DNA from: Streptomyces sp. NBC_01237
Lineage (GTDB): Bacteria; Actinomycetota; Actinomycetes; Streptomycetales; Streptomycetaceae
DNA: 64,000 nucleotides
Direction of reading: 5' to 3'
Assembly (NCBI RefSeq): GCF_035917275.1
Contig: NZ_CP108508.1
Location: forward strand, 5,394,001-5,458,000
Part shown: in pieces, positions 17,572 through 27,146 of the stretch
How positions within the stretch are numbered: position 1 is the first letter of the stretch
How the letters are laid out: every line of letters starts with the position of its first letter
Program-made: the position numbers and the translations under genes
The notes under the pieces: generated by a model
Told to the model about the DNA's origin: nothing
The model's input: the letters and a program-made list of their open reading frames with translations, nothing else
Database searches by the model: none

Positions 17572-18408
17572 ATGGTGCAGATCAAGACCCCCGAGCAGAT
17601 CGCGAAGATGCGCGAGGCGGGCCTGGTGGTCGCTGCCATTCACGCCGCCACCCGTGAGGCGGCCGTTCCGGGCGCCACCACGAAGGACCTGGACGAGGTC
17701 GCACGCAAGGTGATCGCCGATCACGGAGCGAAGTCGAACTTCCTCGGGTACGGCGGGTTCCCCGCGACCATCTGCACCTCGGTCAACGAGGTCGTCGTGC
17801 ACGGCATCCCCGACGAGAAGACCGTCCTCAAGGACGGCGACATCATCTCGATCGACGCCGGCGCGATCATCGACGGCTGGCACGGCGACGCCGCGTACAC
17901 CGCCTTCGTCGGCACCGGTCACGCCCCGGAGCTGATCGAGCTCTCCCGGGTGACCGAGGAGTCGATGTGGGCCGGGATCGCCGCGATGAAGGTGAACAAC
18001 CGCCTGGTCGACATCTCGAAGGCGATCGAGACCTACATCCGCCGCCAGCCCCGCCCGGCCACCGGCAAGTACGGGATCATCGAGGACTACGGCGGCCACG
18101 GCATCGGCACCGAGATGCACATGGACCCGCACCTGCTGAACTACGTCTCCCGCAAGCGAGGCAAGGGCATCAAGCTGGTGCCGGGCGTCTGCCTGGCCAT
18201 CGAGCCCATGGTCTCGCTCGGTACGGCGCAGACCGAGGTGCTCAGCGACGACTGGACGGTCCTCACGACCGACAAAACCTGGTCCTCGCACTGGGAGCAC
18301 TCGATCGCCCTGACGGAGCAGGGGCCGCTGGTCCTCACCTCTCCGGACTGCGGCCGGGCCAAGCTGGCGGAGTACGGCATCACGGCGGCCCCCGACCCCC
18401 TGGGGTGA
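17572..18408 (+). CDS. map: Methionine aminopeptidase, type I
   Basis: 278 aa. It removes N-terminal Met from nascent proteins. The metal and active-site residues are His77 (VVHGIP), Asp95 (SIDAG), Asp106 (HGDAA), His176 (GGHGIG), Glu211 (AIEPM) and Glu242 (WEHS), all present. Start ATG 17572 gives MVQIKTPEQIAKMREAG. A second, divergent Map is encoded at 53891-54658 in this window; this one is the housekeeping copy. Confidence 0.97.
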   Translation: MVQIKTPEQIAKMREAGLVVAAIHAATREAAVPGATTKDLDEVARKVIADHGAKSNFLGYGGFPATICTSVNEVVVHGIPDEKTVLKDGDIISIDAGAIIDGWHGDAAYTAFVGTGHAPELIELSRVTEESMWAGIAAMKVNNRLVDISKAIETYIRRQPRPATGKYGIIEDYGGHGIGTEMHMDPHLLNYVSRKRGKGIKLVPGVCLAIEPMVSLGTAQTEVLSDDWTVLTTDKTWSSHWEHSIALTEQGPLVLTSPDCGRAKLAEYGITAAPDPLG

Positions 18409-18572
18409 GTCCGGACCTCCATGGAGGTCTAAGGATCACCCTGGCTGGGCAAACTTGACGGATTCGTCTTTTGGAGTCCGCTGACGTAGACTGACTCGTC
18501 GGCTCTCGTGCATCCGTGTGTCTCCATACGGAAGTCGGAGTCGATCAAGGTAGCCGATTCGAAAGGCGAAGC

Positions 18573-18794
18573 GTGGCCAAGAAGCAAGGTGCCATCGAAA
18601 TTGAGGGCACCGTGATCGAGTCCCTCCCGAACGCCATGTTCAAGGTGGAACTCCAGAACGGTCACAAGGTCCTCGCGCACATCAGCGGCAAGATGCGGAT
18701 GCACTACATCCGTATCCTCCCGGATGACCGGGTCGTGGTGGAGCTTTCCCCGTACGACCTGACGCGTGGCCGGATCGTCTACCGGTACAAGTAG
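18573..18794 (+). CDS. infA: Translation initiation factor IF-1
   Basis: 73 aa OB-fold protein from GTG 18573: [53 protein letters not shown]. It binds the 30S A site. GAAAGGCGAAGC precedes the start. A TAGACT hexamer at 18487-18492 may be the -10 of its own promoter; a matching -35 at normal spacing is not obvious. Confidence 0.98.
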   Translation: MAKKQGAIEIEGTVIESLPNAMFKVELQNGHKVLAHISGKMRMHYIRILPDDRVVVELSPYDLTRGRIVYRYK

Positions 18795-18854
18795 ATCTTG
18801 CCGCCATCCCGCTTCGGCGTGGTGAGGGCACTGACCCGGAGAACCTGACATCCC

Positions 18855-18968
18855 ATGAAGGTCAAGCCGAGCGTCAAGAAGATCTGCGACAAGTGCAAGG
18901 TGATCCGCCGTCACGGTCGGGTCATGGTCATCTGCGACAACCTGCGCCACAAGCAGCGCCAGGGCTGA
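18855..18968 (+). CDS. rpmJ: 50S ribosomal protein L36 (bL36)
   Basis: 37 aa: [20 protein letters not shown] then [17 protein letters not shown]. It has the zinc-type ligands C-x2-C and a later Cys/His (ICDN, RHKQ). It is complete and of standard length, between infA and rpsM, 60 bases after infA. Confidence 0.97.
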   Translation: MKVKPSVKKICDKCKVIRRHGRVMVICDNLRHKQRQG

Positions 18969-19163
18969 CGCACGACCACCTGCATCTCGCAGCTCTTCGC
19001 GCGACGCACGTAAATACGTACATACGCAGAGCCCGTCCAAGCCACGGCTGACGACACCTCCGGCGGGGGCCGGGGACCCGGACGTACCACCTCTCCCAGC
19101 GAGAGGTCGGCGGCCGGGAGTGGCACTGCGGAAGACCCCCGATCTAACAACTGGAGCCATTGA

Positions 19164-19544
19164 ATGGCACGCGTTTCAGGTGTTGACATCCCGCGCGAAA
19201 AGCGCGTGGAGGTTGCCCTCACCTACGTCTTCGGTATCGGGCGCACCCGGTCCAAGGAGATCCTCGCCACCACCGGTGTCGACCCGAACGCCCGCGTTCG
19301 TGACCTGGCCGAAGAGGACCTGGTCAAGATCCGCGAGTACGTCGACGCCAACCTCCGCACCGAGGGTGACCTTCGACGCGAGATCCAGGCCGACATCCGC
19401 CGCAAGGTCGAGATCGGCTGCTACCAGGGCATCCGTCACCGTCGCGGTCTGCCCGTCCACGGCCAGCGCACCAGCACGAACGCGCGTACCCGCAAGGGCC
19501 CGCGTCGCGCCATCGCCGGTAAGAAGAAGCCGGGCAAGAAGTAG
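19164..19544 (+). CDS. rpsM: 30S ribosomal protein S13 (uS13)
   Basis: 126 aa. It is a head protein contacting P-site t[37 protein letters not shown] (HhH) and [20 protein letters not shown] are canonical. It starts the alpha-operon part, with CTGGAG upstream. The spacer before it (18969-19163) shows no gene. Confidence 0.98.
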   Translation: MARVSGVDIPREKRVEVALTYVFGIGRTRSKEILATTGVDPNARVRDLAEEDLVKIREYVDANLRTEGDLRREIQADIRRKVEIGCYQGIRHRRGLPVHGQRTSTNARTRKGPRRAIAGKKKPGKK

Positions 19545-19649
19545 TCCTCAGCGGACGCACTGCGCACGTCCGGAATCCCGGGCATCCGCAGCATCCAGCG
19601 GTCTTCGCTGTAGGACCGATCACCTCCCCTCTCCATCTGGAGTCAAGAC

Positions 19650-20054
19650 ATGCCCCCCAAGGGTCGTCAGGGCGCAGCCAAGAAGGTGCGTCGCAAGGAA
19701 AAGAAGAACGTCGCTCACGGCCACGCGCACATCAAGAGCACGTTCAACAACACCATCGTCTCGATCACGGACCCCGCGGGCAACGTGATCTCCTGGGCCT
19801 CCGCCGGCCACGTCGGCTTCAAGGGCTCGCGCAAGTCCACCCCCTTCGCCGCGCAGATGGCCGCCGAGTCGGCCGCCCGCCGCGCGCAGGAGCACGGCAT
19901 GCGCAAGGTTGACGTCTTCGTCAAGGGTCCGGGCTCCGGCCGCGAGACCGCGATCCGCTCCCTCCAGGCCACGGGCCTGGAGGTCGGTTCGATCCAGGAC
20001 GTCACCCCGACGCCGCACAACGGCTGCCGTCCGCCGAAGCGTCGTCGCGTCTGA
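19650..20054 (+). CDS. rpsK: 30S ribosomal protein S11 (uS11)
   Basis: 134 aa. It is a platform protein by the mRNA exit. [40 protein letters not shown] and [18 protein letters not shown] are canonical. The next gene is rpoA directly; rpsD is not here, which is normal for Streptomyces. Confidence 0.98.
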   Translation: MPPKGRQGAAKKVRRKEKKNVAHGHAHIKSTFNNTIVSITDPAGNVISWASAGHVGFKGSRKSTPFAAQMAAESAARRAQEHGMRKVDVFVKGPGSGRETAIRSLQATGLEVGSIQDVTPTPHNGCRPPKRRRV

Positions 20055-20103
20055 CGCACGGACGCCGGTAACGGCTGTTCGCGCGTTGTCGCAAGTGTGG
20101 GGC

Positions 20104-20137
20104 CGGGCGGTACATCTCTTCGGGGGTGTGCCGCCCG
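20104..20137 (+). terminator. Hairpin between rpsK and rpoA
   Basis: GGGCGGTACA (20105-20114) pairs with TGTGCCGCCC (20127-20136), with one G-U pair and one extra closing pair. It may attenuate read-through into rpoA or stabilise the upstream mRNA. Confidence 0.45.
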
Positions 20138-20198
20138 TACCCTTGTTTCATCTGTCGGGCATCAAATAGTGGGTGCCCACGACTGAAGGATTTTCCTC

Positions 20199-21221
20199 AT
20201 GCTGATCGCTCAGCGTCCGTCGCTGACCGAAGAGGTCGTCGACGAGTTCCGGTCCCGGTTCGTCATCGAGCCGCTGGAGCCGGGCTTCGGCTACACCCTC
20301 GGCAACTCCCTGCGCCGCACGCTCCTCTCCTCGATCCCCGGCGCTGCTGTCACCAGCATCCGGATCGACGGTGTCCTGCACGAGTTCACCACCGTGCCGG
20401 GCGTCAAGGAGGACGTGACCGACCTCATCCTCAACATCAAGCAGCTGGTCGTCTCCTCGGAGCACGACGAGCCGGTCGTGATGTACCTGCGCAAGCAGGG
20501 CCCCGGCCTGGTCACCGCTGCTGACATCGCCCCGCCGGCCGGTGTCGAGGTCCACAACCCGGACCTGGTCCTGGCCACGCTGAACGGCAAGGGCAAGCTG
20601 GAGATGGAGCTGACCGTCGAGCGCGGTCGCGGCTACGTCTCCGCCGTCCAGAACAAGCAGGTGGGCCAGGAGATCGGCCGGATTCCGGTCGACTCCATCT
20701 ACTCGCCGGTGCTCAAGGTCACGTACAAGGTCGAGGCGACCCGTGTCGAGCAGCGCACCGACTTCGACAAGCTGATCGTCGACGTCGAGACCAAGCAGGC
20801 CATGCGCCCGCGTGACGCCATGGCGTCCGCCGGTAAGACCCTGGTCGAGCTGTTCGGTCTGGCGCGCGAGCTCAACATCGACGCCGAGGGCATCGACATG
20901 GGCCCGTCGCCGACGGACGCGGCGCTGGCCGCCGATCTGGCGCTGCCGATCGAGGAGCTGGAGCTCACGGTCCGCTCGTACAACTGCCTCAAGCGCGAGG
21001 GCATCCACTCCGTGGGTGAGCTCGTGGCTCGTTCCGAGGCCGACCTGCTCGACATCCGCAACTTCGGTGCGAAGTCGATCGACGAGGTCAAGGCGAAGCT
21101 GGCCGGTATGGGCCTCGCGCTGAAGGACTCGCCTCCCGGCTTCGACCCGACCGCCGCGGCGGACGCGTTTGGCGCGGACGACGATGCGGATGCCGGGTTC
21201 GTGGAGACCGAGCAGTACTAG
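20199..21221 (+). CDS. rpoA: DNA-directed RNA polymerase alpha subunit
   Basis: 340 aa. The N-terminal domain ([20 protein letters not shown], dimerisation and assembly) and the alpha-CTD (residues about 245-315, [33 protein letters not shown]) are complete. The CTD binds UP elements and activators. A short acidic tail ends the protein. It is followed by a repeat-bearing spacer. Confidence 0.98.
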   Translation: MLIAQRPSLTEEVVDEFRSRFVIEPLEPGFGYTLGNSLRRTLLSSIPGAAVTSIRIDGVLHEFTTVPGVKEDVTDLILNIKQLVVSSEHDEPVVMYLRKQGPGLVTAADIAPPAGVEVHNPDLVLATLNGKGKLEMELTVERGRGYVSAVQNKQVGQEIGRIPVDSIYSPVLKVTYKVEATRVEQRTDFDKLIVDVETKQAMRPRDAMASAGKTLVELFGLARELNIDAEGIDMGPSPTDAALAADLALPIEELELTVRSYNCLKREGIHSVGELVARSEADLLDIRNFGAKSIDEVKAKLAGMGLALKDSPPGFDPTAAADAFGADDDADAGFVETEQY

Positions 21222-21569
21222 TACGCCTCCGGCTGGGGTGCCCGGGATTGTTGGGTGCCCCGGACCGGGCGAGGGCTTTGTCCTCAATCGCTGGACGGGC
21301 TGGTTTTGGCCCGGGCGTGAGGGGGTTGTCCTCAATCGCCGGACGGGCTTGATTTCGGCTCGTCCTCGGACGTTGGATGCGCTGGATTTTGGCCGTCCTC
21401 GGACGTTGGACGGGCTGGTTTTGGCTCGTTCTTGAATGCCGGACGGGCTGAGGGTTGGCCCGTCCGGGCTGGGATTCGTTCCAGTACCTGGACTTCCGTG
21501 TGGCGACCGCCGCGCGGGAACTGACACCGGTACCTGATACGGCCGGTGCAGCACACAAGGAGAAACACC
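21222..21569. repeat. Degenerate tandem repeats between rpoA and rplQ
   Basis: This spacer contains no supported gene. Five imperfect copies of a unit built on TCCTCAATCGCCGGACGGGC plus TGGTTTTGGC begin near 21278, 21326, 21361, 21394 and 21427. Translated in reverse they give recurring KPARPAIEDK-like words, which are shadows. Such intergenic units are scattered through Streptomyces genomes (recall, not verified here). The last unit also pairs with itself (GGACGGGC near 21441, GCCCGTCC near 21458). Confidence 0.65.
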
Positions 21570-22082
21570 ATGCCGCGTCCCGCAAAGGGTGCCCGTCTGG
21601 GCGGCAGCGCCGCGCACGAGCGTCTGCTTCTCGCCAACCTGGCGAAGTCGCTGTTCGAGCACGGTCGCATCACCACGACCGAGGCCAAGGCCCGTCGCCT
21701 GCGTCCGGTCGCCGAGCGCCTGGTCACCAAGGCGAAGAAGGGCGACATCCACAACCGTCGCCTGGTGCTGCAGACGATCACGGACAAGAGCATCGTGCAC
21801 ACGCTCTTCACCGAGATCGCCCCGCGGTACGAGAACCGCCCCGGTGGTTACACCCGCATCACCAAGATCGGCAACCGTCGTGGCGACAACGCCCCGATGG
21901 CGGTCATCGAGCTGGTCGAGGCGCTGACCGTGGCGCAGCAGGCCACCGGTGAGGCCGAGGCCGCGACGAAGCGTGCGGTCAAGGAAGACTCCCTCAAGAA
22001 GGACGAGGCCCCGGCCGAGTCCGCCGAGGTCGTCGAGGACGCCAAGCCGGCCGAGGCCGACGCGGAGTCCAAGGACGCCTGA
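21570..22082 (+). CDS. rplQ: 50S ribosomal protein L17 (bL17)
   Basis: 170 aa. [40 protein letters not shown] and [20 protein letters not shown] are canonical. Beyond residue about 120 there is an acidic Glu/Ala-rich tail, usual in actinomycetes. Start ATG 21570 has AAGGAG 9 bases upstream; a longer frame from 21546 is not needed. Confidence 0.97.
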   Translation: MPRPAKGARLGGSAAHERLLLANLAKSLFEHGRITTTEAKARRLRPVAERLVTKAKKGDIHNRRLVLQTITDKSIVHTLFTEIAPRYENRPGGYTRITKIGNRRGDNAPMAVIELVEALTVAQQATGEAEAATKRAVKEDSLKKDEAPAESAEVVEDAKPAEADAESKDA

Positions 22083-22100
22083 GCGTTCTGAGACCACTGG

Positions 22101-22138
22101 ACGGGCCCGCATCACCCTTCGGGGCGGTGCGGGCCCGT
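22101..22138 (+). terminator. Terminator after rplQ
   Basis: ACGGGCCCGCA (22101-22111) and TGCGGGCCCGT (22128-22138) form an 11-bp perfect stem extended inward by CCC/GGG. A TTC follows. It ends the ribosomal super-locus or attenuates truA. Confidence 0.8.
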
Positions 22139-22170
22139 TCTGCTGTGAAGGGTTCGAGAGGGGACGCGTG

Positions 22171-23025
22171 GTGAGTGACGAGGCGGAGCCCGGGTTCGTA
22201 CGGGTGCGGCTGGACCTGTCGTACGACGGGAAGGACTTCTCCGGCTGGGCGAAGCAGACCAGCAGGCGCACCGTGCAGGGGGAGATCGAGGACGCGCTGC
22301 GGACCGTGACGCGGTCCCCCCGTACGTACGACCTGACGGTGGCCGGGCGCACCGATGCCGGGGTGCACGCGCGGGGGCAGGTGGCGCATGTCGACCTGCC
22401 GGCCGAGGTGTGGGCCGAGCACCAGGAGAAGCTGCTGCGGCGGATGGCCGGGCGGCTTCCGCTGGACGTCCGGATCTGGCGGGCGGCCGAGGCGCCGGCC
22501 GGGTTCAACGCGCGGTTCTCCGCGATGTGGCGGCGGTACGCCTACCGGGTGGGGGACAGGCCCGGCGGGGTCGATCCGCTGACGCGCGGTCATGTGCTGT
22601 GGCACGACCGGCCGTTGGATGTGGACGCGATGAACGAGGCGGCCGCGCTGATGGTCGGGGAGCACGATTTCGCCGCGTACTGCAAGAAGCGCGAGGGTGC
22701 CACCACCATTCGTACGCTGCAGAAGCTGAGCTGGGTGCGGGACGAGGTGTCGGGGGTGCTGACCGCGACCGTGCAGGCCGACGCCTTCTGCCACAACATG
22801 GTGCGGGCGCTGATCGGTGCCGCGCTGTTCGTGGGGGACGGGCGCCGTCCGGCCGGGTGGCCCGCCGAGGTGCTGGCGGCGAAGGTGCGGGACCCGGCGG
22901 TGCACGTGGTGCGGCCGCACGGGCTGACGCTGGAGGAAGTGGCGTACCCGGCCGATGAGTTGCTGGCGGCGCGGGCGGTCGAGGCCCGGAACGTCAGGAC
23001 GCTGCCGGGGGCGGGCTGCTGCTGA
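22171..23025 (+). CDS. truA: tRNA pseudouridine(38-40) synthase TruA
   Basis: 284 aa. It forms pseudouridine at tRNA positions 38-40. The catalytic loop is [17 protein letters not shown] with the nucleophilic Asp (residue about 53), and RYAYRVGD and [12 protein letters not shown] are conserved. Two adjacent GTG codons (22168, 22171) can start; the later one has the better spacing to GAGAGGGGA. It lies downstream of rplQ, as usual in actinomycetes. Confidence 0.95.
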   Translation: MSDEAEPGFVRVRLDLSYDGKDFSGWAKQTSRRTVQGEIEDALRTVTRSPRTYDLTVAGRTDAGVHARGQVAHVDLPAEVWAEHQEKLLRRMAGRLPLDVRIWRAAEAPAGFNARFSAMWRRYAYRVGDRPGGVDPLTRGHVLWHDRPLDVDAMNEAAALMVGEHDFAAYCKKREGATTIRTLQKLSWVRDEVSGVLTATVQADAFCHNMVRALIGAALFVGDGRRPAGWPAEVLAAKVRDPAVHVVRPHGLTLEEVAYPADELLAARAVEARNVRTLPGAGCC

Positions 23026-23118
23026 CCCCGGCGGGTGCCGCGGGCGCGTTGCCGCGCCGGGGGCAGGGGCCGATTCCGGGGGGCCGGGGCGCGCCACCCG
23101 GCCGGACCTCGCGGGGCG

Positions 23119-23970
23119 TCAGGTGGCGGGGTTCGCCGCCTGCGATGCCTGGACCTCGCCCCGGTGGCGGATCTGACGGAACGTGAACTCCGTGAGGTCG
23201 TCGCCGACCGCGTACACCTTCTTGTGGGACGTGGTGACGCGGGTGCCGTCGGTGAAGCCGCTGACGGTGAAGTAGGCGTAGCGGCCGTAGGAGTTGGCGG
23301 TGCGGCGGCAGACCGTACCGGCGCGGCAGAAGGTGGGGACGCCCTCGCCGTTGAGGGAGGCGACGCCGCCGGACGCCTGCTGGGCCGCCTTCTTCGCCCG
23401 TGCCTCGGTCTTGAACACCGCGACACCGACGGTGACCGCGATGCCTTCCTTGCGGTACGTGGCGCGGATGAGCTGTTGGCAGCCGTTGTTCGTGAGGACC
23501 GCGCCGAGTGCGCCCTGGGTGCCCGCGGCGCAGTTCGTGGTGCGGTTCGTCGCGCCCTTGATGTGGACGCGGCCGCCCATCGTCAGCTTCTTGCCGGGGA
23601 AGAAGCCGTCGACGGTGATCGGCGCCTTGTCCTTCTTGGCGTCGGATATGTAGTCCTTCGGGTCCGGCGGGGGCGGTGGTGCCACCGAGGAGAAGGACGG
23701 TGCGGGCTCGGAGGTGTCCGAGGGCAGATCGGCCGGGGCGGGCAGATCGCTCGCGTTCTTGTCCGAGCCGGCGGGCTTGCCGTTGTTGTTGGTCGAGATG
23801 ACGGCCGTGGCCACGATCGCGCCGACCGCGGCGGTGGCGAGCACGCCGCCGCCGATCATCAGCCACTTCTTGCGGCGGCCGCGTGCGGCGGATTCATCGG
23901 CCAGCGCCGACCAGTCCGGCGTCTGCTGATCTCCCGGCCCCCAGGAGGGCCCCCCTTGCCCAAAGCTCAT
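23119..23970 (-). CDS. Single-pass membrane protein, extracytoplasmic domain, unknown function
   Basis: 283 aa. A Gly/Pro-rich cytoplasmic N-terminus is followed by RGRRKKW and one membrane segment (residues about 36-58), a Ser/Pro-rich spacer (PAPSFSSVAPPPPPDPKDY) and an external domain with four cysteines (NCAAGT, GCQQL, CRAGTVC), likely two disulphides. VAVFKTEARAKKAAQQAS resembles a sporadically repeated beta-alpha unit. I do not recognise a named family. It is convergent with truA. Confidence 0.75.
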   Translation of the reverse strand: MSFGQGGPSWGPGDQQTPDWSALADESAARGRRKKWLMIGGGVLATAAVGAIVATAVISTNNNGKPAGSDKNASDLPAPADLPSDTSEPAPSFSSVAPPPPPDPKDYISDAKKDKAPITVDGFFPGKKLTMGGRVHIKGATNRTTNCAAGTQGALGAVLTNNGCQQLIRATYRKEGIAVTVGVAVFKTEARAKKAAQQASGGVASLNGEGVPTFCRAGTVCRRTANSYGRYAYFTVSGFTDGTRVTTSHKKVYAVGDDLTEFTFRQIRHRGEVQASQAANPAT

Positions 23971-24052
23971 GCGGCGAATCTTAGGGCCTCGGTAGGCCCG
24001 ATTCTCGGGGCCTGGGTAAACCGGTTGGGCCAGGGCTTCGCAGGACGTGACA

Positions 24053-25681
24053 ATGATGTGTATGGGACATCTTGAAGCGGGCCATCTGGAGTACTACCTA
24101 CCGGACGGGCGGGTACTGCTCGGCGATGCTTCGTTCCGGGTCGCGGACGGGGCCGTCGTCGCCCTCGTCGGCGCCAACGGCGCGGGCAAGACGACGCTGC
24201 TGCGGCTGCTCGCCGGAGAGCTCCAGCCGCACGGCGGCACGGTGTCGGTGAGCGGCGGGCTCGGGGTGATGGCCCAGTTCGTGGGCTCCGTACGGGACGA
24301 GCGGACCGTACGGGACCTGCTGGTGTCCGTGTCGCAGCCCCGTATCCAGGACGCGGCGAAGGCCGTGGACGTGGCCGAGGAGCTGATCCTCACCGTCGAC
24401 GACGAGGCCGCGCAGATGAAGTACGCGCAGGCCCTCAGCGACTGGGCGGAGGTCCGGGGGTACGAGGCCGAGACGGTGTGGGACATGTGCACCATGGCCG
24501 CGCTCGGTGTCCCGTACGAGAAGGCGCAGTGGCGGGAGGTGCGGACGCTCAGCGGTGGTGAGCAGAAGCGGCTCGTGCTGGAGGCGCTGCTCCGGGGGCC
24601 GGACGAGGTGCTGCTGCTCGATGAGCCGGACAACTATCTGGACGTCCCCGGGAAGCGCTGGCTGGAGGGGAAGCTGAAGGAGACCCGTAAGACGGTGCTC
24701 TTCGTCTCCCACGACCGGGAGCTGCTGGCGCGGGCCGCCGAGAAGATCGTCAGCGTGGAGCCGAGCCCGGCGGGCAGCGATGTGTGGGTCCACGGTGCGG
24801 GCTTCGACACGTACCACCAGGCGCGCAAGGACCGGTTCGCCCGGTTCGAGGAACTGCTGCGGCGCTGGGAGGAGGAGCACGCCCGGCTGAAGGCGCTCGT
24901 CCACCGGCTGCGGCAGCAGGCGGCGATCAGCCCCGACATGGCGTCGCGCTACCGGGCGATGCAGACCCGGTTCAAGAAGTTCGAGGACGCCGGGCCGCCG
25001 CCTGAGCCGCCGCGCGAGCAGGACATCAGGATGCGGCTGCGCGGTGGACGTACCGGGGTGCGGGCCGTGACCTGCAAGGGGCTGGAGCTGACCGGCCTCA
25101 TGAAGCCGTTCGACCTGGAGATCTTCTACGGGGAACGGGTCGCCGTCCTGGGATCCAACGGGTCCGGGAAGTCGCACTTCCTGCGGCTGCTGGCGGGGGA
25201 GCCGGTGGCGCACACGGGGGAGTGGAAGCTCGGGGCACGGGTCGTGCCGGGGCACTTCGCGCAGACGCACGCCCATCCGGAGCTGCTGGGCAAGACGCTC
25301 GTCGAGATCCTGTGGACGGAGCACGCCAAGGACCGGGGCGGGGCGATGTCGGTGCTGCGGCGCTACGAGCTGGAGCGGCAGGGGGACCAGCCCTTCGAGA
25401 AGCTGTCCGGGGGACAGCAGGCGCGGTTCCAGATCCTGCTCCTGGAGCTGGCGGGGACGACCGCGCTGCTGCTGGACGAGCCGACGGACAACCTGGACCT
25501 GGAGTCGGCGGAGGCGCTTCAGGACGGGCTGGAGGTGTACGACGGGACGGTGATGGCCGTCACGCACGACCGGTGGTTCGCGAAGTCCTTCGACCGGTAT
25601 CTGGTCTTCGGGTCGGACGGGGTGGTCCGGGAGACGGCGGAGCCGGTGTGGGACGAGCGGAGGGTGGAGCGGGCACGGTAG
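24053..25681 (+). CDS. ABC-F family ATP-binding protein
   Basis: About 542 aa with two ABC domains and no membrane segment. Domain 1: Walker A GANGAGKTT (residue about 43), signature LSGGEQKR, Walker B EVLLLDEPDNYLD. Domain 2: GSNGSGKSH, LSGGQQARFQ, ALLLDEPTDNLDL. The linker between them is charged and helical (FARFEELLRRWEEEHARLKA). Family knowledge: ABC-F proteins act on the ribosome in translation or antibiotic protection. Note EPDN instead of EPTN in domain 1. AGGA at 24042 favours ATG 24053; ATG 24062 is an alternative. Confidence 0.9.
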   Translation: MMCMGHLEAGHLEYYLPDGRVLLGDASFRVADGAVVALVGANGAGKTTLLRLLAGELQPHGGTVSVSGGLGVMAQFVGSVRDERTVRDLLVSVSQPRIQDAAKAVDVAEELILTVDDEAAQMKYAQALSDWAEVRGYEAETVWDMCTMAALGVPYEKAQWREVRTLSGGEQKRLVLEALLRGPDEVLLLDEPDNYLDVPGKRWLEGKLKETRKTVLFVSHDRELLARAAEKIVSVEPSPAGSDVWVHGAGFDTYHQARKDRFARFEELLRRWEEEHARLKALVHRLRQQAAISPDMASRYRAMQTRFKKFEDAGPPPEPPREQDIRMRLRGGRTGVRAVTCKGLELTGLMKPFDLEIFYGERVAVLGSNGSGKSHFLRLLAGEPVAHTGEWKLGARVVPGHFAQTHAHPELLGKTLVEILWTEHAKDRGGAMSVLRRYELERQGDQPFEKLSGGQQARFQILLLELAGTTALLLDEPTDNLDLESAEALQDGLEVYDGTVMAVTHDRWFAKSFDRYLVFGSDGVVRETAEPVWDERRVERAR

Positions 25682-25693
25682 GGACGGCGCGTT

Positions 25694-25723
25694 TTGACCC
25701 GTCCGGGGCACGGCGGGTAGTGT
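25694..25723 (+). promoter_or_regulatory. Promoter of rplM-rpsI
   Basis: TTGACC (25694-25699), 18-base spacer, TAGTGT (25718-25723): an excellent match to the Streptomyces housekeeping sigma consensus. It would give a leader of about 180 bases before rplM. Confidence 0.75.
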
Positions 25724-25909
25724 CGGTGATTGTTATGCGTATTGGCTTCGTCGTTCTCACGCGAAGGGCCCTTACGTAGGTTCTCTGGAGCAGTTACCAG
25801 TGGCTCGCATACGGACAGTGTTTCCGGCCTTGTGAGCCCCAGCTGCATGATCGCTTCAGAGGTGCCATGTGTCTGGTCCCCATCCACTGAAGAAGCGAAG
25901 GCTACGACC

Positions 25910-26353
25910 GTGCGTACGTACAGCCCCAAGCCCGGAGATGTGACGCGCCAGTGGCACATCATTGACGCGCAGGACATCGTCCTGGGCCGTCTGGCCACCA
26001 CGGCTGCGAACCTCCTCCGAGGCAAGCACAAGGCGATTTACGCCCCCCACATGGACATGGGCGACTTCGTCATCATCATCAACGCCGAGAAGGTTCACCT
26101 CTCCGGCAACAAGAAGACCCAGAAGATGGCGTACCGCCACTCCGGCTTCCCGGGCGGTCTCCGTTCGGTGCGTTACGACGAGCTGCTCTCGAAGAACCCC
26201 GAGAAGGCCGTCGAGAAGGCCATCAAGGGCATGATCCCCAAGAACACCCTGGGCCGTCAGATGATCTCGAAGCTCAAGGTCTACGCGGGCGACCAGCACC
26301 CGCACGCTGCTCAGCAGCCGGTCCCGTTCGAGATCACCCAGGTCGCGCAGTAG
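25910..26353 (+). CDS. rplM: 50S ribosomal protein L13 (uL13)
   Basis: 147 aa from GTG 25910. It is an early-assembly 23S rRNA binder. [40 protein letters not shown] and [19 protein letters not shown] are canonical. The frame is open upstream to 25730 but without family similarity. It sits behind a strong promoter and a 180-base leader, with rpsI 44 bases downstream. Confidence 0.97.
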   Translation: MRTYSPKPGDVTRQWHIIDAQDIVLGRLATTAANLLRGKHKAIYAPHMDMGDFVIIINAEKVHLSGNKKTQKMAYRHSGFPGGLRSVRYDELLSKNPEKAVEKAIKGMIPKNTLGRQMISKLKVYAGDQHPHAAQQPVPFEITQVAQ

Positions 26354-26397
26354 TTCCGGCCACACCCTAAGACGTTCAGAAAGATCTGAGGAGAATC

Positions 26398-26934
26398 GTG
26401 GCCGAGACCACTGTTGAGACAACCACCGAAGACGTGGCGGGCACCGAGGGCGAAGAGGTCTTCGCCGAGGTGACCACCTTCGAATCGGAGGTTCCCGTCG
26501 AGGGCGAGTACACCAGCGAGTCCCTCGCCGGCCGCTTCGGCGACCCGCAGCCCGCCGCCGGCCTTGGCCGTCGCAAGAACGCCATCGCCCGCGTCCGGAT
26601 CGTTCCGGGCACCGGCAAGTGGAAGATCAACGGTCGCACCCTTGAGGACTACTTCCCCAACAAGGTGCACCAGCAGGAAGTCAACGAGCCCTTCAAGGTG
26701 CTTGAGCTCGACGGCCGCTACGACGTCATCGCCCGTATCTCGGGTGGCGGCGTCTCCGGTCAGGCCGGTGCCCTGCGCCTCGGCGTGGCCCGCGCGCTGA
26801 ACGAGGCCGACGTGGACAACAACCGCGCCACGCTGAAGAAGGCCGGCTTCCTCTCCCGCGACGACCGTGCGGTCGAGCGCAAGAAGGCCGGTCTCAAGAA
26901 GGCCCGCAAGGCCCCGCAGTACAGCAAGCGCTAA
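26398..26934 (+). CDS. rpsI: 30S ribosomal protein S9 (uS9)
   Basis: 178 aa from GTG 26398 with GAGGAG upstream. The S9 fold starts near residue 52 ([20 protein letters not shown]); [19 protein letters not shown] and the tail [11 protein letters not shown], whose last residues contact P-site tRNA, are present. The acidic N-terminal extension of about 50 residues is typical of actinomycetes. Confidence 0.97.
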   Translation: MAETTVETTTEDVAGTEGEEVFAEVTTFESEVPVEGEYTSESLAGRFGDPQPAAGLGRRKNAIARVRIVPGTGKWKINGRTLEDYFPNKVHQQEVNEPFKVLELDGRYDVIARISGGGVSGQAGALRLGVARALNEADVDNNRATLKKAGFLSRDDRAVERKKAGLKKARKAPQYSKR

Positions 26935-26961
26935 ATCGCCTGCTCGTCTGCTTTACACGTT

Positions 26962-26993
26962 CGCCCCGGCGGCACACCTGTGCCGCTGGGGCG
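26962..26993 (+). terminator. Terminator after rpsI
   Basis: CGCCCCGGCGGCAC (26962-26975), loop ACCT, GTGCCGCTGGGGCG (26980-26993): 14-bp stem with one G-T pair, followed by TTCGTTTAT. It would separate rplM-rpsI from glmM. Confidence 0.8.
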
Positions 26994-27146
26994 TTCGTTT
27001 ATCGCCCCTCGCGGGCGTATAACGGCATAAGACGTTTATTGGCATTCCCTCGTCCGGTCGCGCGGTGCGCAGCCGTGGCTTGTTGCCTTTTGCCCGTTTT
27101 TTGGTTGCTGTGGTTGTGCGGTTTCGGAGCATCTCGGAGGACAACA

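Noticed and set aside
20055..20198. Absence of rpsD between rpsK and rpoA
   Set aside because: It looks like a gap compared with E. coli, but Streptomyces carry rpsD elsewhere, so it is not unusual.
20148..22508. 786-codon minus-strand open frame over rpoA, rplQ and truA
   Set aside because: It runs antisense to three certain genes and includes the translated intergenic repeats.
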